Positions 1 to 9,423 of a stretch of DNA of 64,000 nucleotides are shown here, one piece after another. A program made the translations under genes and the position numbers. The stretch covers positions 186,001 to 250,000 of the forward strand of contig NZ_KB891252.1 in the NCBI RefSeq assembly GCF_000373365.1, written 5' to 3'. This stretch comes from Parafrankia discariae (GTDB taxonomy: Bacteria; Actinomycetota; Actinomycetes; Frankiales; Frankiaceae). The stretch's first letter is position 1. Every line of letters starts with the position of its first letter. The notes under the pieces are model-generated. The model was not told the DNA's origin, did not search any database, and saw only the letters and a program-made list of their open reading frames with translations.

Positions 1-1139
1 GCGTACGAGTGCAGGCCGCTGATCACCAGGTTCACCAGGTAGTAGTCGACGAACAGGGCGCTGAAGGCCAGCAGCGAGACCGCCGCGGCGCGCCGTCCCC
101 GCCACCCGGCTGTCGCGCGGGCGTGCAGGTACGCCGCGTAGATCACCCAGGTGATGAAGGACCAGGTCTCCTTCGGGTCCCAGCCCCAGTAGCGGCCCCA
201 GGCCGCCTCGGCCCAGATCGCCCCGGCGATGATGGCGAAGGTCCAGATCGGGAAGGCGAACGCGATCGCCCGGTAGGTGATCGTGTCGAGGGTGGCCGAG
301 GACGGCAGGCGCATCACGATCCCGCCCCGGCTGCGCATGGCGCGCGACGCCTCGGCGCGGCCGGAGGCCACCTCCGCCAGCCGGTTCTCCCAGCGGTCCT
401 TCAGCAGGAACAGGACCGTCGTCACCGCGGACACCAGGAAGACACCGCTGGCGACGATCGCCCCGGCGACGTGGATCCGCAGCCAGTACGAGTTGAGCGC
501 CGGGACGAGCGGCCCCGCGGCGACGTAGAGGACCGTGCCGGCGAAGCCCATGGAGAGCACGACCGGCACCATCACGAAGACCCCGAGCCAGCGGATCTGC
601 TGGCGGGTCATCAGGACCAGGAACGTCGTCACCGCGATCAGGCAGATCATGGACGAGAACTCGTACATGTTGCCCCAGGGGACACGGCCCGCCGCGATCG
701 CCCGGGTGACCGCCGAACCGACGTGCGCCACCCAGCCGACGATCGTCAGGACCACCGCGATCCGGCCGATCCAGGGCGCGAACCCGGAGCCGGCGGCATC
801 GTCGCCGCCCGCCGCGGCGCCCGAGTCCGGGGGGGCCGAACCCGCGGTGGCCGAGCCCGCGGCGCCTCCGGCGGCGTCGGCCAGGCCCGTGGCGCCCCCG
901 CCGACCTCGGCGGCGGACGGCGCGGCGCCGACCAGGACCTCCTGCCGGTCGGTCCGCGCGCCGACCGCGCCGGCGGCGTCCAGCTGACCGCCGGCGGCGA
1001 CGTCCGTCTTTCCGGACGTCGCGCCGAGCCGGCTGAACGCGAACTCGGCCGCGAAGCCGAGCATCCCGGCCGCGTAGACGGCGACCGACGTCCCGAACAG
1101 CAGGTCGGACAGATTGGCCATGCCTTCATTGACCGGCAT
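1..1139 (-). CDS. ccsB: Cytochrome c maturation protein CcsB (ResC), 3' end cut by window
   Basis: Membrane partner of ResB in System II cytochrome c maturation, which carries heme across the membrane and ligates it to apocytochrome. About 379 codons are present from the ATG at 1139; the stop lies beyond position 1. Residues 30-105 are an Ala/Gly-rich variable loop. Several hydrophobic segments follow, and the tryptophan-rich heme-binding signature WGRYWGWDPKETW sits near residue 310 before two further membrane segments. The ATG overlaps the resB stop (TGATG), so translation is probably coupled. An ATG at 1121 is a second in-frame option. Confidence 0.93.
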   Translation of the reverse strand, partial: MPVNEGMANLSDLLFGTSVAVYAAGMLGFAAEFAFSRLGATSGKTDVAAGGQLDAAGAVGARTDRQEVLVGAAPSAAEVGGGATGLADAAGGAAGSATAGSAPPDSGAAAGGDDAAGSGFAPWIGRIAVVLTIVGWVAHVGSAVTRAIAAGRVPWGNMYEFSSMICLIAVTTFLVLMTRQQIRWLGVFVMVPVVLSMGFAGTVLYVAAGPLVPALNSYWLRIHVAGAIVASGVFLVSAVTTVLFLLKDRWENRLAEVASGRAEASRAMRSRGGIVMRLPSSATLDTITYRAIAFAFPIWTFAIIAGAIWAEAAWGRYWGWDPKETWSFITWVIYAAYLHARATAGWRGRRAAAVSLLAFSALFVDYYLVNLVISGLHSY

Positions 1140-3154
1140 CAAGGCTCCCGTTCGCTGGTGGCGCTGATGGTCGTGCTGGTGGCGGGGTCGGCCGGCATGG
1201 CGGCGGCCGGCTTCTCCCCGTCTGGTGCCTCGCCGGCCGCGGGCGGGTCGCCCGCGGACGGGTCGTCGTCCGGGGTGGTGTCGAGCCGGATCTCCTCGCT
1301 GAGGGCGGCCAGCTCGGCGGCGAAGCCCTGCGCGTCCGACCTGGAGAGGCCGCCGACCTCCACCGTGCTGCCGCCGCCGTCCACCGGGGTGGCCCGCACC
1401 CACACCCGGCGCCGGCGCACCCGCAGGCTCGCGACCAGGCCGAGGACGATGACGACGGCCGCGCCCAGCACCAGGCCCTTGTAGGGGTCTGACTTGGTCT
1501 GGAACGTGGCGAACTCGTGCAGGCCGTCCACCTCGAGCGACATGCCGCCGGGCAGGCCGGTCAGCGTCCGCTGCGCGGGGTTGCTCAGGGCGACGACCTG
1601 GGCGATCCGGTCCTTCCCGGCCGGCCCGGTCATCGTGAACTGGGTCATGTCCCGGGTGTCGACGGCGTAGACGTTCTGCGGGATGCCCTCGTTGAGGTGC
1701 AGGTTCCCGACGAAGCCGGTGAGGGTGAGCCCGGGTGCCCGCGCCGCCGGATAGGTGGAGACGTAGCCGTGCCCCGGGTCGAGCACGGTGGTCGGGGTGA
1801 ACACCCCGCTGAAGGCGAGCTGCTGCGGTTCCCGGCGCTCCCCCGTCGGCGGCAGGCCGGTGTCGGGGATCTTCACCGTGCAGGTCGAGGTGAACATGCC
1901 GTCCCGGGGCGTGCAGGGGACGTAGCTCTCCCAGACGACCGCGCCGGCGGAGTCACGCAGGACGAAGTGCGGCGCGTAGCCGTGGCCGATCAGGTAGATC
2001 TTCGCGCTGCCGATCCGCAGCGGATGGTTGACCCGGATCGTGTCGGTGCGCACGGGCGCGTCGATGTCCGACTGGTAGGAGACGTCGGCCCGGAAGTCCG
2101 CGGGCTGGCCGTTGTCCTGGTAGGACGCCGAGAACTGGTCGAGGTTGACCGAGAACGGCGGCAGGCCGGCCGCGTCCACCAGCTCGCCGCCGCTGTACTG
2201 GTCGTAGGAGATCAGGGTGTTCGCGAACCCGTTGCCGGTGACGACCAGGACGGTGCCCTGGTAGCCGAACCAGGAGCCCAGCCCCATCCCGGCGAGCAGC
2301 GCGACGAGCGCCAGGTGGAACACCAGGTTGCCGCTCTCGCGCAGGTAGCCCTTCTCCGCGGCGACCGAGTGGTCCGGCGAGCCGTCGGGACGGCGGGCGT
2401 CACCAGGCGCGGGCGCCACCCGGAACCGCCGCCCGCGCAGCACCCCCCGGGCCAGGTCCACGGCGTCCGGGGCGTCGAGCGGGCTCGTCCAGGTGCTGCC
2501 ACCGGGCAGCCGGCCCGGCCGGGCCGGGGCCTTCGGCGGGGCGGTGAACAGCGCCCGCGCGTGCCAGTGCACCCGCGACCAGAGGCAGCCGATCAGCGAG
2601 ATGAACAGCAGCAGGTAGATCGCGGCGAACCAGGGCGCGCCGAAGACGTGGAAGAAGGAGAGCCGGTCCAGCCAGGGGGCGAGCGTCGGGTGGTCGGTGG
2701 AGTACTCCTCGACCTTCAGCGGGTTGAGGTTGCGCTGCGGGATGAGTGAGCCGGGCACCGCGGCCAGCGCGAGCAGGAAGAGCAGCACCAGCGCGGTGCG
2801 CATGCTGGTGAGCTGCCGCCAGGACCGGACCAGCAGCGCGAGCCAGGCGGCCCGTGGCCGCGGGCCGTCCGCCCGCGGCGGCGCCGGTTCCGCGGAACCG
2901 TCCGGCCGCGCGTCGGCGCCGGTTCCCGGGCCGGCTTCCGAGGCGGTTCGCGGCTTCGGCTCCGAGCCGGTCCCCGCCCCCGCGGCGTGATCCGCCTCCG
3001 GGGTGGGCTGGACGGCCCCGCGGGCGGCGGGAGCGCGGCGGGACGCCGATCGCGGAGCCGGCGGATCGAACGCCTCGGGGGCCTCGAGGACCGCCGGGTC
3101 GTCCGGGCGCAGCCCGTCGACATGCCCGGACGGTGCGGTGGGACGTGTGCTCAC
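1139..3154 (-). CDS. resB: Cytochrome c biogenesis protein ResB
   Basis: ResB works with CcsB in heme delivery and ligation. The 671-residue protein has about 110 N-terminal cytoplasmic residues rich in Pro, Ala and Arg, membrane segments near 115-137, 185-205 and 275-300, a large extracytoplasmic domain from about 300 to 565, a last membrane segment near 575-595, and a charged tail. The GTG start at 3154 overlaps the ccdA stop by four bases (GTGA). A longer open frame exists upstream but runs through ccdA and was not used. It sits third in the resA-ccdA-resB-ccsB operon. Confidence 0.93.
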   Translation of the reverse strand: MSTRPTAPSGHVDGLRPDDPAVLEAPEAFDPPAPRSASRRAPAARGAVQPTPEADHAAGAGTGSEPKPRTASEAGPGTGADARPDGSAEPAPPRADGPRPRAAWLALLVRSWRQLTSMRTALVLLFLLALAAVPGSLIPQRNLNPLKVEEYSTDHPTLAPWLDRLSFFHVFGAPWFAAIYLLLFISLIGCLWSRVHWHARALFTAPPKAPARPGRLPGGSTWTSPLDAPDAVDLARGVLRGRRFRVAPAPGDARRPDGSPDHSVAAEKGYLRESGNLVFHLALVALLAGMGLGSWFGYQGTVLVVTGNGFANTLISYDQYSGGELVDAAGLPPFSVNLDQFSASYQDNGQPADFRADVSYQSDIDAPVRTDTIRVNHPLRIGSAKIYLIGHGYAPHFVLRDSAGAVVWESYVPCTPRDGMFTSTCTVKIPDTGLPPTGERREPQQLAFSGVFTPTTVLDPGHGYVSTYPAARAPGLTLTGFVGNLHLNEGIPQNVYAVDTRDMTQFTMTGPAGKDRIAQVVALSNPAQRTLTGLPGGMSLEVDGLHEFATFQTKSDPYKGLVLGAAVVIVLGLVASLRVRRRRVWVRATPVDGGGSTVEVGGLSRSDAQGFAAELAALSEEIRLDTTPDDDPSAGDPPAAGEAPDGEKPAAAMPADPATSTTISATSEREP

Positions 3155-4119
3155 AGGGGCGTCTCCGAGAATCCGGGCGCGTAGGGGCGCAGCTCGGCGA
3201 CAAGGTCGGCCCAGGCTCCGGTGAGCTGCAGGACGCCCACTGTCACCAGCAGGGCGCCGCCGGTCAGCGCGAGGAGTCGGGCGTGGCGGCGGAAGACGCT
3301 CAGGGCACCGACGGCACGGCGGAAGGCCAGACCGACGGCCAGGAAGGGCAGCCCGAGTCCCAGGCAGTACATGGCGGAGAGGAAGGCGCCGCGCCCGGCC
3401 GTCGCGCTCAGCGTGGCGAGCCCCTGCACGGCGGCCAGGGTCGGGCCGAGGCACGGCGTCCAGCCGAGACCGAACATCACGCCGAGCGCCGGGGCACCGA
3501 GCAGCCCCGGGTTGGGCAGCCGGTGGAGACGCCACTCGCGGTTGGCCCAGGACATCCTGGAGAACACCCCGGCGAAGGCCAGTCCCATCACGATCGTCAC
3601 CGCGCCGAGCACCTGGCCGAGCCCGACCTGGTGCACGTTCAGCCACTGGCCGAGACCGCCGAACGCCGCCCCGTACGTCACGAACACGGCGCTGAAGCCG
3701 AGCACGAACAGCCCGGTGCCGGCGGTCACCCGGCCGACTCTGCGCAGCTCACCCAGCCGTCGGGCCAGCGCGGACGGCCCCGCGCCGCCGGTCGCCACGG
3801 CACCGCCGGACGCCGGCCCACCGCCGACGGCCGACGCACCGGACGCCCGCGCTGGGCCACCCGCGGCGGCCATCCCGACCACGGCGGGCTCCGCGGTGTC
3901 GGCGAGCTCGGCGGTGTCAGGGGTGTCGGCGGTGGCGGCGAGGGGTGCCGCCGCCGGACGGCGCTGGAGATCCTCGCCGGACAGGCCGGTGATGAAGGAC
4001 AGGTAGCCGGGGACCAGCGGCAGCACGCACGGCGACAGGAAGGACAGCAGGCCGGCCGCGACCGCTACGGGCGCCGCCAGCAGCAGCGGGCCGTCGGTGA
4101 CGACGTCCACGGCACCCAT
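3151..4119 (-). CDS. ccdA: Cytochrome c biogenesis transmembrane protein CcdA
   Basis: Thiol-disulfide transmembrane reductase of the DsbD/CcdA family, passing electrons from cytoplasmic thioredoxin to the extracytoplasmic ResA-like protein. 322 residues. The first conserved Cys is in LSPCVLPLVPGY near residue 30 and the second in GWTPCLGPTL near residue 220; this is the expected redox pair. Hydrophobic helices fill the rest. A Gly/Ala/Pro-rich cytoplasmic loop of about 75 residues (roughly 50-125) is longer than in most relatives. It starts 7 bases after the resA stop and ends inside the resB start. Confidence 0.95.
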   Translation of the reverse strand: MGAVDVVTDGPLLLAAPVAVAAGLLSFLSPCVLPLVPGYLSFITGLSGEDLQRRPAAAPLAATADTPDTAELADTAEPAVVGMAAAGGPARASGASAVGGGPASGGAVATGGAGPSALARRLGELRRVGRVTAGTGLFVLGFSAVFVTYGAAFGGLGQWLNVHQVGLGQVLGAVTIVMGLAFAGVFSRMSWANREWRLHRLPNPGLLGAPALGVMFGLGWTPCLGPTLAAVQGLATLSATAGRGAFLSAMYCLGLGLPFLAVGLAFRRAVGALSVFRRHARLLALTGGALLVTVGVLQLTGAWADLVAELRPYAPGFSETPL

Positions 4120-4126
4120 CCGGAGC

Positions 4127-4687
4127 TCAGACCTCCGTCCGGAGCCGGTCGAGCACGGTGGTGAGCTCCGCCGGCAGCACGCCGCCGGTGAAGCGCGCGG
4201 CGATGCGGCCGTTCGCGTCGAGCACGAAGGTCGACGGCAGGCCCGGGGCGACCGGCCAGCCGGCGGCCAGCGTGCCGAGCCGGTCGACGACGCTCGGGTA
4301 GCCGACCTTGAAGTCGCGGGTGAACGCCTTCGCGCTGGAGGCGTTGTCCTTCTCGTTCACCCCGACGAAGGCGACGGCCGGGTTCTCGCCGGCGAGTGTG
4401 ACGAGACCGGGGGTCTCCGCCCGGCAAGGGGCACACCAAGAGGCCCAGAAGTTCACCACGACGGGCTTGCCACGCAGCGCGGCGAGGTCGAGCTGGCTCC
4501 CGTCGAGCGTCTTGCCCGCCATCGCCGGCGGTTCCCGGCGGTCCGCGGCGGGCACGAAGTCCTGCCCGGGTGCCTGTTGGACGAATCCGTAGCCCCCGCC
4601 GCCCGTGGCGTCGACCTTGCTCGCGTTCGCCGAGCAGGCCGCGAGCCCGCCGCCGACCAGCAGTGCGACGGCGACCACGGCCATCAC
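4127..4687 (-). CDS. resA: ResA/TlpA-like thioredoxin lipoprotein
   Basis: Extracytoplasmic thiol-disulfide reductant that keeps the CXXCH motif of apocytochrome c reduced for heme attachment. 186 residues with a short hydrophobic leader ending in a lipobox (LAAC, Cys near residue 18). The redox motif WCAPC lies near residues 90-94, after the NFWAS strand typical of TlpA/ResA. GTG (4687) and ATG (4684) are adjacent; either gives an unusually short basic n-region, and an upstream non-ATG start is possible. First gene of the maturation operon, with a dyad about 70 bases upstream. Confidence 0.92.
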   Translation of the reverse strand: MMAVVAVALLVGGGLAACSANASKVDATGGGGYGFVQQAPGQDFVPAADRREPPAMAGKTLDGSQLDLAALRGKPVVVNFWASWCAPCRAETPGLVTLAGENPAVAFVGVNEKDNASSAKAFTRDFKVGYPSVVDRLGTLAAGWPVAPGLPSTFVLDANGRIAARFTGGVLPAELTTVLDRLRTEV

Positions 4688-4754
4688 GCGGCGTCCCCGC
4701 CCAGTGTCCCGCTCCCAGCCCAGGATGAGCCCGCTCCCTTCGGCGCCGCCGACC

Positions 4755-4774
4755 TTCTACGACCAAGCGTAGAA
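4755..4774. promoter_or_regulatory. Inverted repeat upstream of resA
   Basis: TTCTACG, six bases, CGTAGAA: a perfect 7-bp dyad in a locally A/T-richer spot upstream of resA, followed directly by another CTACG. It resembles the CTAC/GTAG dyads bound by BlaI/MecI/CopY-type repressors, but no such gene is in the window. The regulator is unknown. Confidence 0.45.
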
Positions 4775-4894
4775 CTACGCCCTCCAGAGTAGGTGCCCCG
4801 TGTGCCGCACGCGTCAGGGCTTGGCCGCGCAGGCCCCGGACATCCGTCCCGGGACCTTCGACCCGGCCGGCCGGGGATGGCCGTGATCTTCGTT

Positions 4895-5806
4895 CTACCG
4901 CTGGGCGGCCGTGGGGCCGACGGTCGCGCGGTGCAGGACGAAGGAGGCGGTGACGTCCAGCGTGGCCCGGCCGGGGGGCCACGCCGCGACCAGGCGCCGG
5001 TGCAGCTCGGGCCGGCCCGTGTGGTGCCCGGTGGGGCCCATGAGAGCCACGTCGACGGCCTCGTCCACGCCGAGCCGGAGGGTGCGGGTCAGCGTCTCCG
5101 CGGCGAGCCGGTCGAACCGGCCGGACAGCTCGTCCGCCAGCCGTTCCCGCTTGCCGGGCTGGACGCCGACCAGCCCGAGCGGCTCCCGCAGCTCCGCCAG
5201 GTGGCCCTCGCCGGGAGTCACCAGGAGCAGCGTGCCCCCGGGCCGCAGCAGCCGGCGCATCTCGGCGAGGTCGCGCGGCGCGAAGACGTCCAGCAGGACG
5301 TCGACGGACGCGTCCGGCAGCGGCCAGCGGTCGACCACGTCGAAGGCCACGGCGCCGATCCGCGGATGGGCGCGGGCCGCGCGGCGCAGCGCGTACTTCG
5401 ACACGTCCACGGCGATCCCGAACCGTCGCGGCGCCGCGTCGACGACGGCCGCGAGGTGGTGGGCGGTGCCGGCGCCGATCTCCAGCACGACCTCGGGCGC
5501 GCCGGGTGGATTCCCTTCCACCGCCTGGGCGGTGGCGAGCTGGACCAGGCGGGCGGTGAGCGGCGCGTAGTGGCCACGCCCGAGGAAGTCGACCCGGGCC
5601 TGGACCATCTCGGCCGTGTCGCCGGACACCCGGCGGGCCCGGCCCGTGCGCAGGTTCAGGTAGCCGGACCGCTCGACGTCGAACGAGTGCCCCGCGGCAC
5701 ACCGCACAGCGCCTGCCGGGCCCGCCGGGCCCGCCGACCCGGCCGGGTCGGCCAGGGGCGCCACGCAGACGGGGCACCGCAGCGGGCGCAGGGCAGGATG
5801 GATCAT
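4895..5806 (-). CDS. Putative rRNA (guanine-N1)-methyltransferase, RlmA family
   Basis: Probable SAM-dependent methyltransferase of the RlmA/TlrB type, which modifies a guanine in 23S rRNA helix 35. 303 residues. The N-terminus carries the family zinc finger: CPVC at residues 11-14 and a CxxGH element near 41-45. The SAM-binding motif VLEIGAGTAHH follows, then a DVFAPRDLAEMRRLLRPGG segment typical of class I methyltransferases. ATG at 5806 is the first in-frame start that leaves the zinc finger intact. It lies between the phosphatase gene and resA, an interruption of the usual hemL-phosphatase-resA order. The exact rRNA target is not proven. Confidence 0.85.
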   Translation of the reverse strand: MIHPALRPLRCPVCVAPLADPAGSAGPAGPAGAVRCAAGHSFDVERSGYLNLRTGRARRVSGDTAEMVQARVDFLGRGHYAPLTARLVQLATAQAVEGNPPGAPEVVLEIGAGTAHHLAAVVDAAPRRFGIAVDVSKYALRRAARAHPRIGAVAFDVVDRWPLPDASVDVLLDVFAPRDLAEMRRLLRPGGTLLLVTPGEGHLAELREPLGLVGVQPGKRERLADELSGRFDRLAAETLTRTLRLGVDEAVDVALMGPTGHHTGRPELHRRLVAAWPPGRATLDVTASFVLHRATVGPTAAQR

Positions 5807-5828
5807 CCGGCGCGGTCGGGGGCGGCCC

Positions 5829-6503
5829 TCACGCGCCGACGGAGCCGGGCGCGTTGGCGGTGGGCCCGTTGGGCTCGCTGTACTCCACCCGGAGGAGCTC
5901 CCCGGACACGTAGACGGCCGAGGTGACGCTCGCCAACGCGCACTGCCGCCGGTCCGGACGGTGCCACAGGTGCTGCTCCTCCAGCGCGCGCCGGGCGATC
6001 CACACCGGAAGCTGATGGCTGACCAGGACGACGTGCCGGCCCCGATAGGCGTCCCGCCACTCGGCGACACTGCCGAGCATGCGCCCGGCGATCTCCGTGT
6101 ACGGCTCGCCCCAGGACGGCGTCAGCGGGTTGCGCAGCAGCTTCCACATCGCCGGATAGCGGAACACCGCCGGGCCCGCCTCGAAGGTCCGGCCCTCGAA
6201 CGCGTTGCGGCTCTCGATCAGCCGCGGGTCGACCTGCAACGGCACGCCGTGCGCCTCGGCGATCGGGGTGGCGGTCTGCCGCGCCCGGTCCAGCGGGCTC
6301 GCCACCACCGCGGCGACGTCGAAGCCGGCCAGGTACTCGGCGGTGACCTTGGCCTGCCGCTCGCCGGTCTCGGAGAGCCGGTAGCCGGGCAGCCGGCCGT
6401 AGAGCACCTTGCTCGGGTTGAACACCTCGCCGTGCCGGACGAGGTGCACGGTGGTGACCTCCGGCCCGGTGCTGCGGGACCCGGTGGTGCGGTGCCCGCT
6501 CAC
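5829..6503 (-). CDS. Histidine phosphatase family protein
   Basis: Phosphoglycerate-mutase-like phosphatase of 224 residues with unknown substrate. The catalytic RHGE motif is in [10 protein letters not shown] near residue 20, and the second catalytic His is in [10 protein letters not shown]. The GTG start overlaps the hemL stop by four bases, so the pair is co-transcribed and probably translationally coupled. The gene occupies the same place after hemL as mycobacterial Rv0525 (recalled from memory). Confidence 0.9.
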   Translation of the reverse strand: MSGHRTTGSRSTGPEVTTVHLVRHGEVFNPSKVLYGRLPGYRLSETGERQAKVTAEYLAGFDVAAVVASPLDRARQTATPIAEAHGVPLQVDPRLIESRNAFEGRTFEAGPAVFRYPAMWKLLRNPLTPSWGEPYTEIAGRMLGSVAEWRDAYRGRHVVLVSHQLPVWIARRALEEQHLWHRPDRRQCALASVTSAVYVSGELLRVEYSEPNGPTANAPGSVGA

Positions 6504-7849
6504 TCGGCTCCCCCGCCGACCGCGACCGGCGCGCCCACCGCGGCGGCGGCCCGGGCGGCCGCCGGTGCCGCGGCGGCGATCTGCTCGACCGCCTCGTCGT
6601 CGTGCGCCGCCGAGACGAACCACGCCTCGAAAGCCGACGGCGGCAGGTAGACCCCCGCGTCGAGCATGGAGTGGAAGAAGGCGGCGTAGCGCTCGCTGGC
6701 CTGCCGTTTCGCGCCGGCGTAGTCGATGACCGCCGTCGCGTCGGTGAAGAACACACTGAACAGCGAACCCGCGCTGTTCAGCAGGTGCGGGACGCCCTGC
6801 TCGTTCAGGGCGGTGGAGACGATGCCGGCGACGTCGGCGGCGCGCGCGTCGACCGTCGCGTAGACCTCGTCGGTGCAGGCGCGCAGCGTGGCGAGCCCGG
6901 CGGCCACCGCGAGCGGGTTCCCGGAGAGGGTGCCGGCCTGGTAGACGGGGCCGGCGGGGGCCAGTCGGGCCATCACGTCCGCCCGGCCGCCGAAGGCCGC
7001 GGCCGGCAGGCCGCCGCCCATCACCTTGCCGAAGGTGAACAGGTCGGGCACCCAGCCCTCCACCGCGCCCTCCAGGCCCCACCAGCCGGCGCGGGAGACC
7101 CGGAACCCGGTCATCACCTCGTCGAACACCAGCAGGGCTCCGTGGGCGTCGCACAGCCGGCGCAGGCCGGCGTTGAAGCCGGGCAGCGGCGGGACGACCC
7201 CCATGTTCGCCGCCACCGACTCGGTGATGACCGCCGCGATCGTGTCGCCGCGCTCGGCGAAGGTCGCCTCGACCAGGGCGAGGTCGTTGTAGGGCAGGAC
7301 GATCGTGTCGGCGGTCGCCGCGCCGGTGACGCCCGGGGTGTCGGGCAGGCCGAGGGTCGCCACCCCGGAGCCGGCCGACGCGAGCAGCGCGTCGACGTGC
7401 CCGTGGTAGCAGCCCGCGAACTTGACGACCGTGGGACGTCCGGTGAACCCCCGGGCCAGCCGGATCGCGCTCATCGTCGCCTCGGTGCCGGAGTTCACCA
7501 GGCGTACCTGCTCGACCGGGGCCACCCGCTCGACGATGAGCTCCGCGAGCTCGACCTCGCCGGGGGTGGGGGTGCCGAAGCTGGTGCCCAGGGCGGCGGC
7601 CGCCGTGATCGCCCGGACCACGTCGGGATGGGCGTGGCCCAGGATCATCGGACCCCAGGAGCACACGAGGTCCACGTAGGTACGGCCGTCGGCGTCGACG
7701 AGCCGCGGGCCGGACCCGGAGGTCATGAAGCGGGGCGTGCCCCCGACGGCGCGGAAGGCACGCACCGGCGAGTTCACCCCGCCGGGGACGACCCGCTGGG
7801 CCCGCCGGAAGAGATCATCGGATGCGGGTGCGGTAGACGGAACCACCAT
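6500..7849 (-). CDS. hemL: Glutamate-1-semialdehyde 2,1-aminomutase
   Basis: PLP enzyme converting glutamate-1-semialdehyde to 5-aminolevulinate, the second step of the C5 heme pathway; its partners hemA, hemC, hemD and hemB are at 11845-17202. 449 residues, normal length. The PLP-binding Lys is in [18 protein letters not shown], and [10 protein letters not shown] and [13 protein letters not shown] are family signatures. The N-terminal [11 protein letters not shown] is also typical. ATG at 7849 is chosen because the conserved N-terminus begins about 15 residues later; upstream codons look non-coding. Confidence 0.97.
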   Translation of the reverse strand: MVVPSTAPASDDLFRRAQRVVPGGVNSPVRAFRAVGGTPRFMTSGSGPRLVDADGRTYVDLVCSWGPMILGHAHPDVVRAITAAAALGTSFGTPTPGEVELAELIVERVAPVEQVRLVNSGTEATMSAIRLARGFTGRPTVVKFAGCYHGHVDALLASAGSGVATLGLPDTPGVTGAATADTIVLPYNDLALVEATFAERGDTIAAVITESVAANMGVVPPLPGFNAGLRRLCDAHGALLVFDEVMTGFRVSRAGWWGLEGAVEGWVPDLFTFGKVMGGGLPAAAFGGRADVMARLAPAGPVYQAGTLSGNPLAVAAGLATLRACTDEVYATVDARAADVAGIVSTALNEQGVPHLLNSAGSLFSVFFTDATAVIDYAGAKRQASERYAAFFHSMLDAGVYLPPSAFEAWFVSAAHDDEAVEQIAAAAPAAARAAAAVGAPVAVGGGAE

Positions 7850-8357
7850 GCCCCGATCCTCGCAGGTCTCGCCGCGGGACCGCGCCCGGCACCGGGCTGG
7901 CGCGGGAAGGTCGGCACCGACCGAGGCCGCCGGCGGACGGGGGTCTGCCCCGGCCGCCCACCGGCGGCGGCTCCCGGTTACCAACTTTCGTCCCGACCCG
8001 GTGCCTGAGCACCGGGGACGAACCAGACCCTGAGCGTTCACCGGCCCGGGTCTTGCTTGGCCGCCAGTGACGATGGTATGCCCCCGCCGCGCACTCGGCG
8101 GTCGCCCGGCGGACCTTGCGGGCCCGGTGAATGTCCTGATAATGCCGGAACCGGGCCCGGGGTGCCGCCGACCACCCCGATGATCGATAGGCGCGGTTGT
8201 CCTAGGCGACCTTCCCCACACGGGCCACCGGCCCGACTCCCCCACCGCCCCGGGAACGGAGGTTGACCTTCAGCCATCCGAACCCTGATACTCGGCGACG
8301 AGTAATCGGCACCAAGCAGCCCGAAAACGCCCGCCGCGGATGGATGTCGGAGGACCC
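7850..8357. other. Non-coding region between hemL and padR
   Basis: Divergent promoter region of 508 bases with no convincing gene. It contains one 10-bp perfect inverted repeat (8119-8128 and 8150-8159, core CGGGCCCGG) separated by 21 bases. The role is unknown; the repeat could be an operator or a hairpin in the hemL leader. Confidence 0.6.
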
Positions 8358-9119
8358 ATGGCCCGGCGCAGGATGTCGAATCCGCTCGCCCTGGCCGTCC
8401 TGGCCCTGCTGAACGAGCGGCCGATGCACCCGTACGAGATCTCGACGACGCTGCGCGAGCGGCGCAAGGCCGACAGCATCAAGCTCAACTTCGGCTCGCT
8501 CTACACGGTCGTCGAGAGCCTGGAGCGCGCCGGCTGCATCGTCGCGACCAGGACGGTGCGTGAGGGCCGCCGCCCGGAGCGGACGATCTACGCGATCACC
8601 GACGCCGGGCAGGTCGAGCTGGACGACTGGATGGCGGAGCTCGTCAGCACTCCCGTCAAGGAGTACACCCGCTTCGAGGCTGCCCTCTCGCTGCTTCCCG
8701 TGCTGCCGGTGGACGACGCCGTCCGCATGCTGAGCGAGCGGCGGCAGCGCCTGCTCGAGGAGGCGGAGGCGGCGAAGGCCACCGCGCGGCTGGCCAAGGT
8801 CGAGAACCTGCCCCGGATCTTCCGCCTGGAGGGCGAGTACGTCGACGCCCTGCGGGACGCCGAGCTGCGCTTCGTGGACGCCCTCATCACCTCGATCACC
8901 ACCCGCGAGCTGGACGGCATCGAGCTCTGGGACGTCTTCCACGTCGACGCCACCCGGCCGGAGGAGATGGACGCGCTGGTCACCGCGGCGAAGAAGAAGA
9001 TCGCCGGAGGCCGGTGGGGCGAGCTGACACCGGCGCTGCTCGCCGAGATGGAGACGCTCTCCGGCCAGCCCGCGGCGATCGAGGGCGGCGGCGACGCCAC
9101 CGACGGGGGGTCACGATGA
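8358..9119 (+). CDS. PadR family transcriptional regulator
   Basis: 253-residue regulator. The N-terminal PadR winged helix occupies residues 1-90 (LALAVLALLNERPMHPYEI, then SLYTVVESLERAGCI and ERTIYAITDAG). A C-terminal Vir_C-type helical dimerisation domain follows. ATG at 8358 has GGAGG five bases upstream; an in-frame ATG at 8340 has no such site. It lies directly before a DrrAB-type exporter on the same strand, so it probably represses that exporter in response to a ligand; this is inferred from context. Confidence 0.92.
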   Translation: MARRRMSNPLALAVLALLNERPMHPYEISTTLRERRKADSIKLNFGSLYTVVESLERAGCIVATRTVREGRRPERTIYAITDAGQVELDDWMAELVSTPVKEYTRFEAALSLLPVLPVDDAVRMLSERRQRLLEEAEAAKATARLAKVENLPRIFRLEGEYVDALRDAELRFVDALITSITTRELDGIELWDVFHVDATRPEEMDALVTAAKKKIAGGRWGELTPALLAEMETLSGQPAAIEGGGDATDGGSR

Positions 9120-9131
9120 CGACGTGACGAC

Positions 9132-9173
9132 GGGTCCCCGGCGCCGGTGCGGCAACACCGGCGCCGGGGACCC
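9132..9173 (+). terminator. Strong hairpin after padR
   Basis: An 18-bp perfect inverted repeat with a 6-base loop (CGGCAA) begins 13 bases after the padR stop. There is no T tract, as is usual for terminators in very G+C-rich actinobacteria. Confidence 0.75.
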
Positions 9174-9291
9174 GCCCGGCGAGCGCGCCCGACCTCGCGG
9201 TGTCTCCACCGCGCGTACCGGACACCTTCCCAGGTCGACGATAACCGTCCCTGGTACGCGGCAAGGCCGGCTCCGCTCGCCCCGAACGGCG

Positions 9292-9338
9292 GCGCCGACC
9301 GCGTCCGGCCCCGGACAGGGGCCGGACGCGGTCGGCGC
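9292..9338 (+). terminator. Second strong hairpin upstream of the ABC exporter
   Basis: A 21-bp perfect inverted repeat with a 5-base loop (GGACA), about 85 bases before the exporter start. It may be a back-up terminator or a structured leader of the exporter mRNA. The rest of 9120-9423 shows nothing else recognisable. Confidence 0.55.
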
Positions 9339-9423
9339 ACGCCCTGACAGCGGCCGCACCGGGATCACCCGGCCGGCCTGGGCCCGCCGCCCGACCGGGC
9401 GGCATCACCACCAGGGACATCGA

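Noticed and set aside
9-1484. Long plus-strand open frame opposite ccsB and resB
   Set aside because: Arg/Gly/Asp-rich translation with no domain; it is the antisense shadow of the cytochrome c maturation genes, as are most long frames opposite real genes here.
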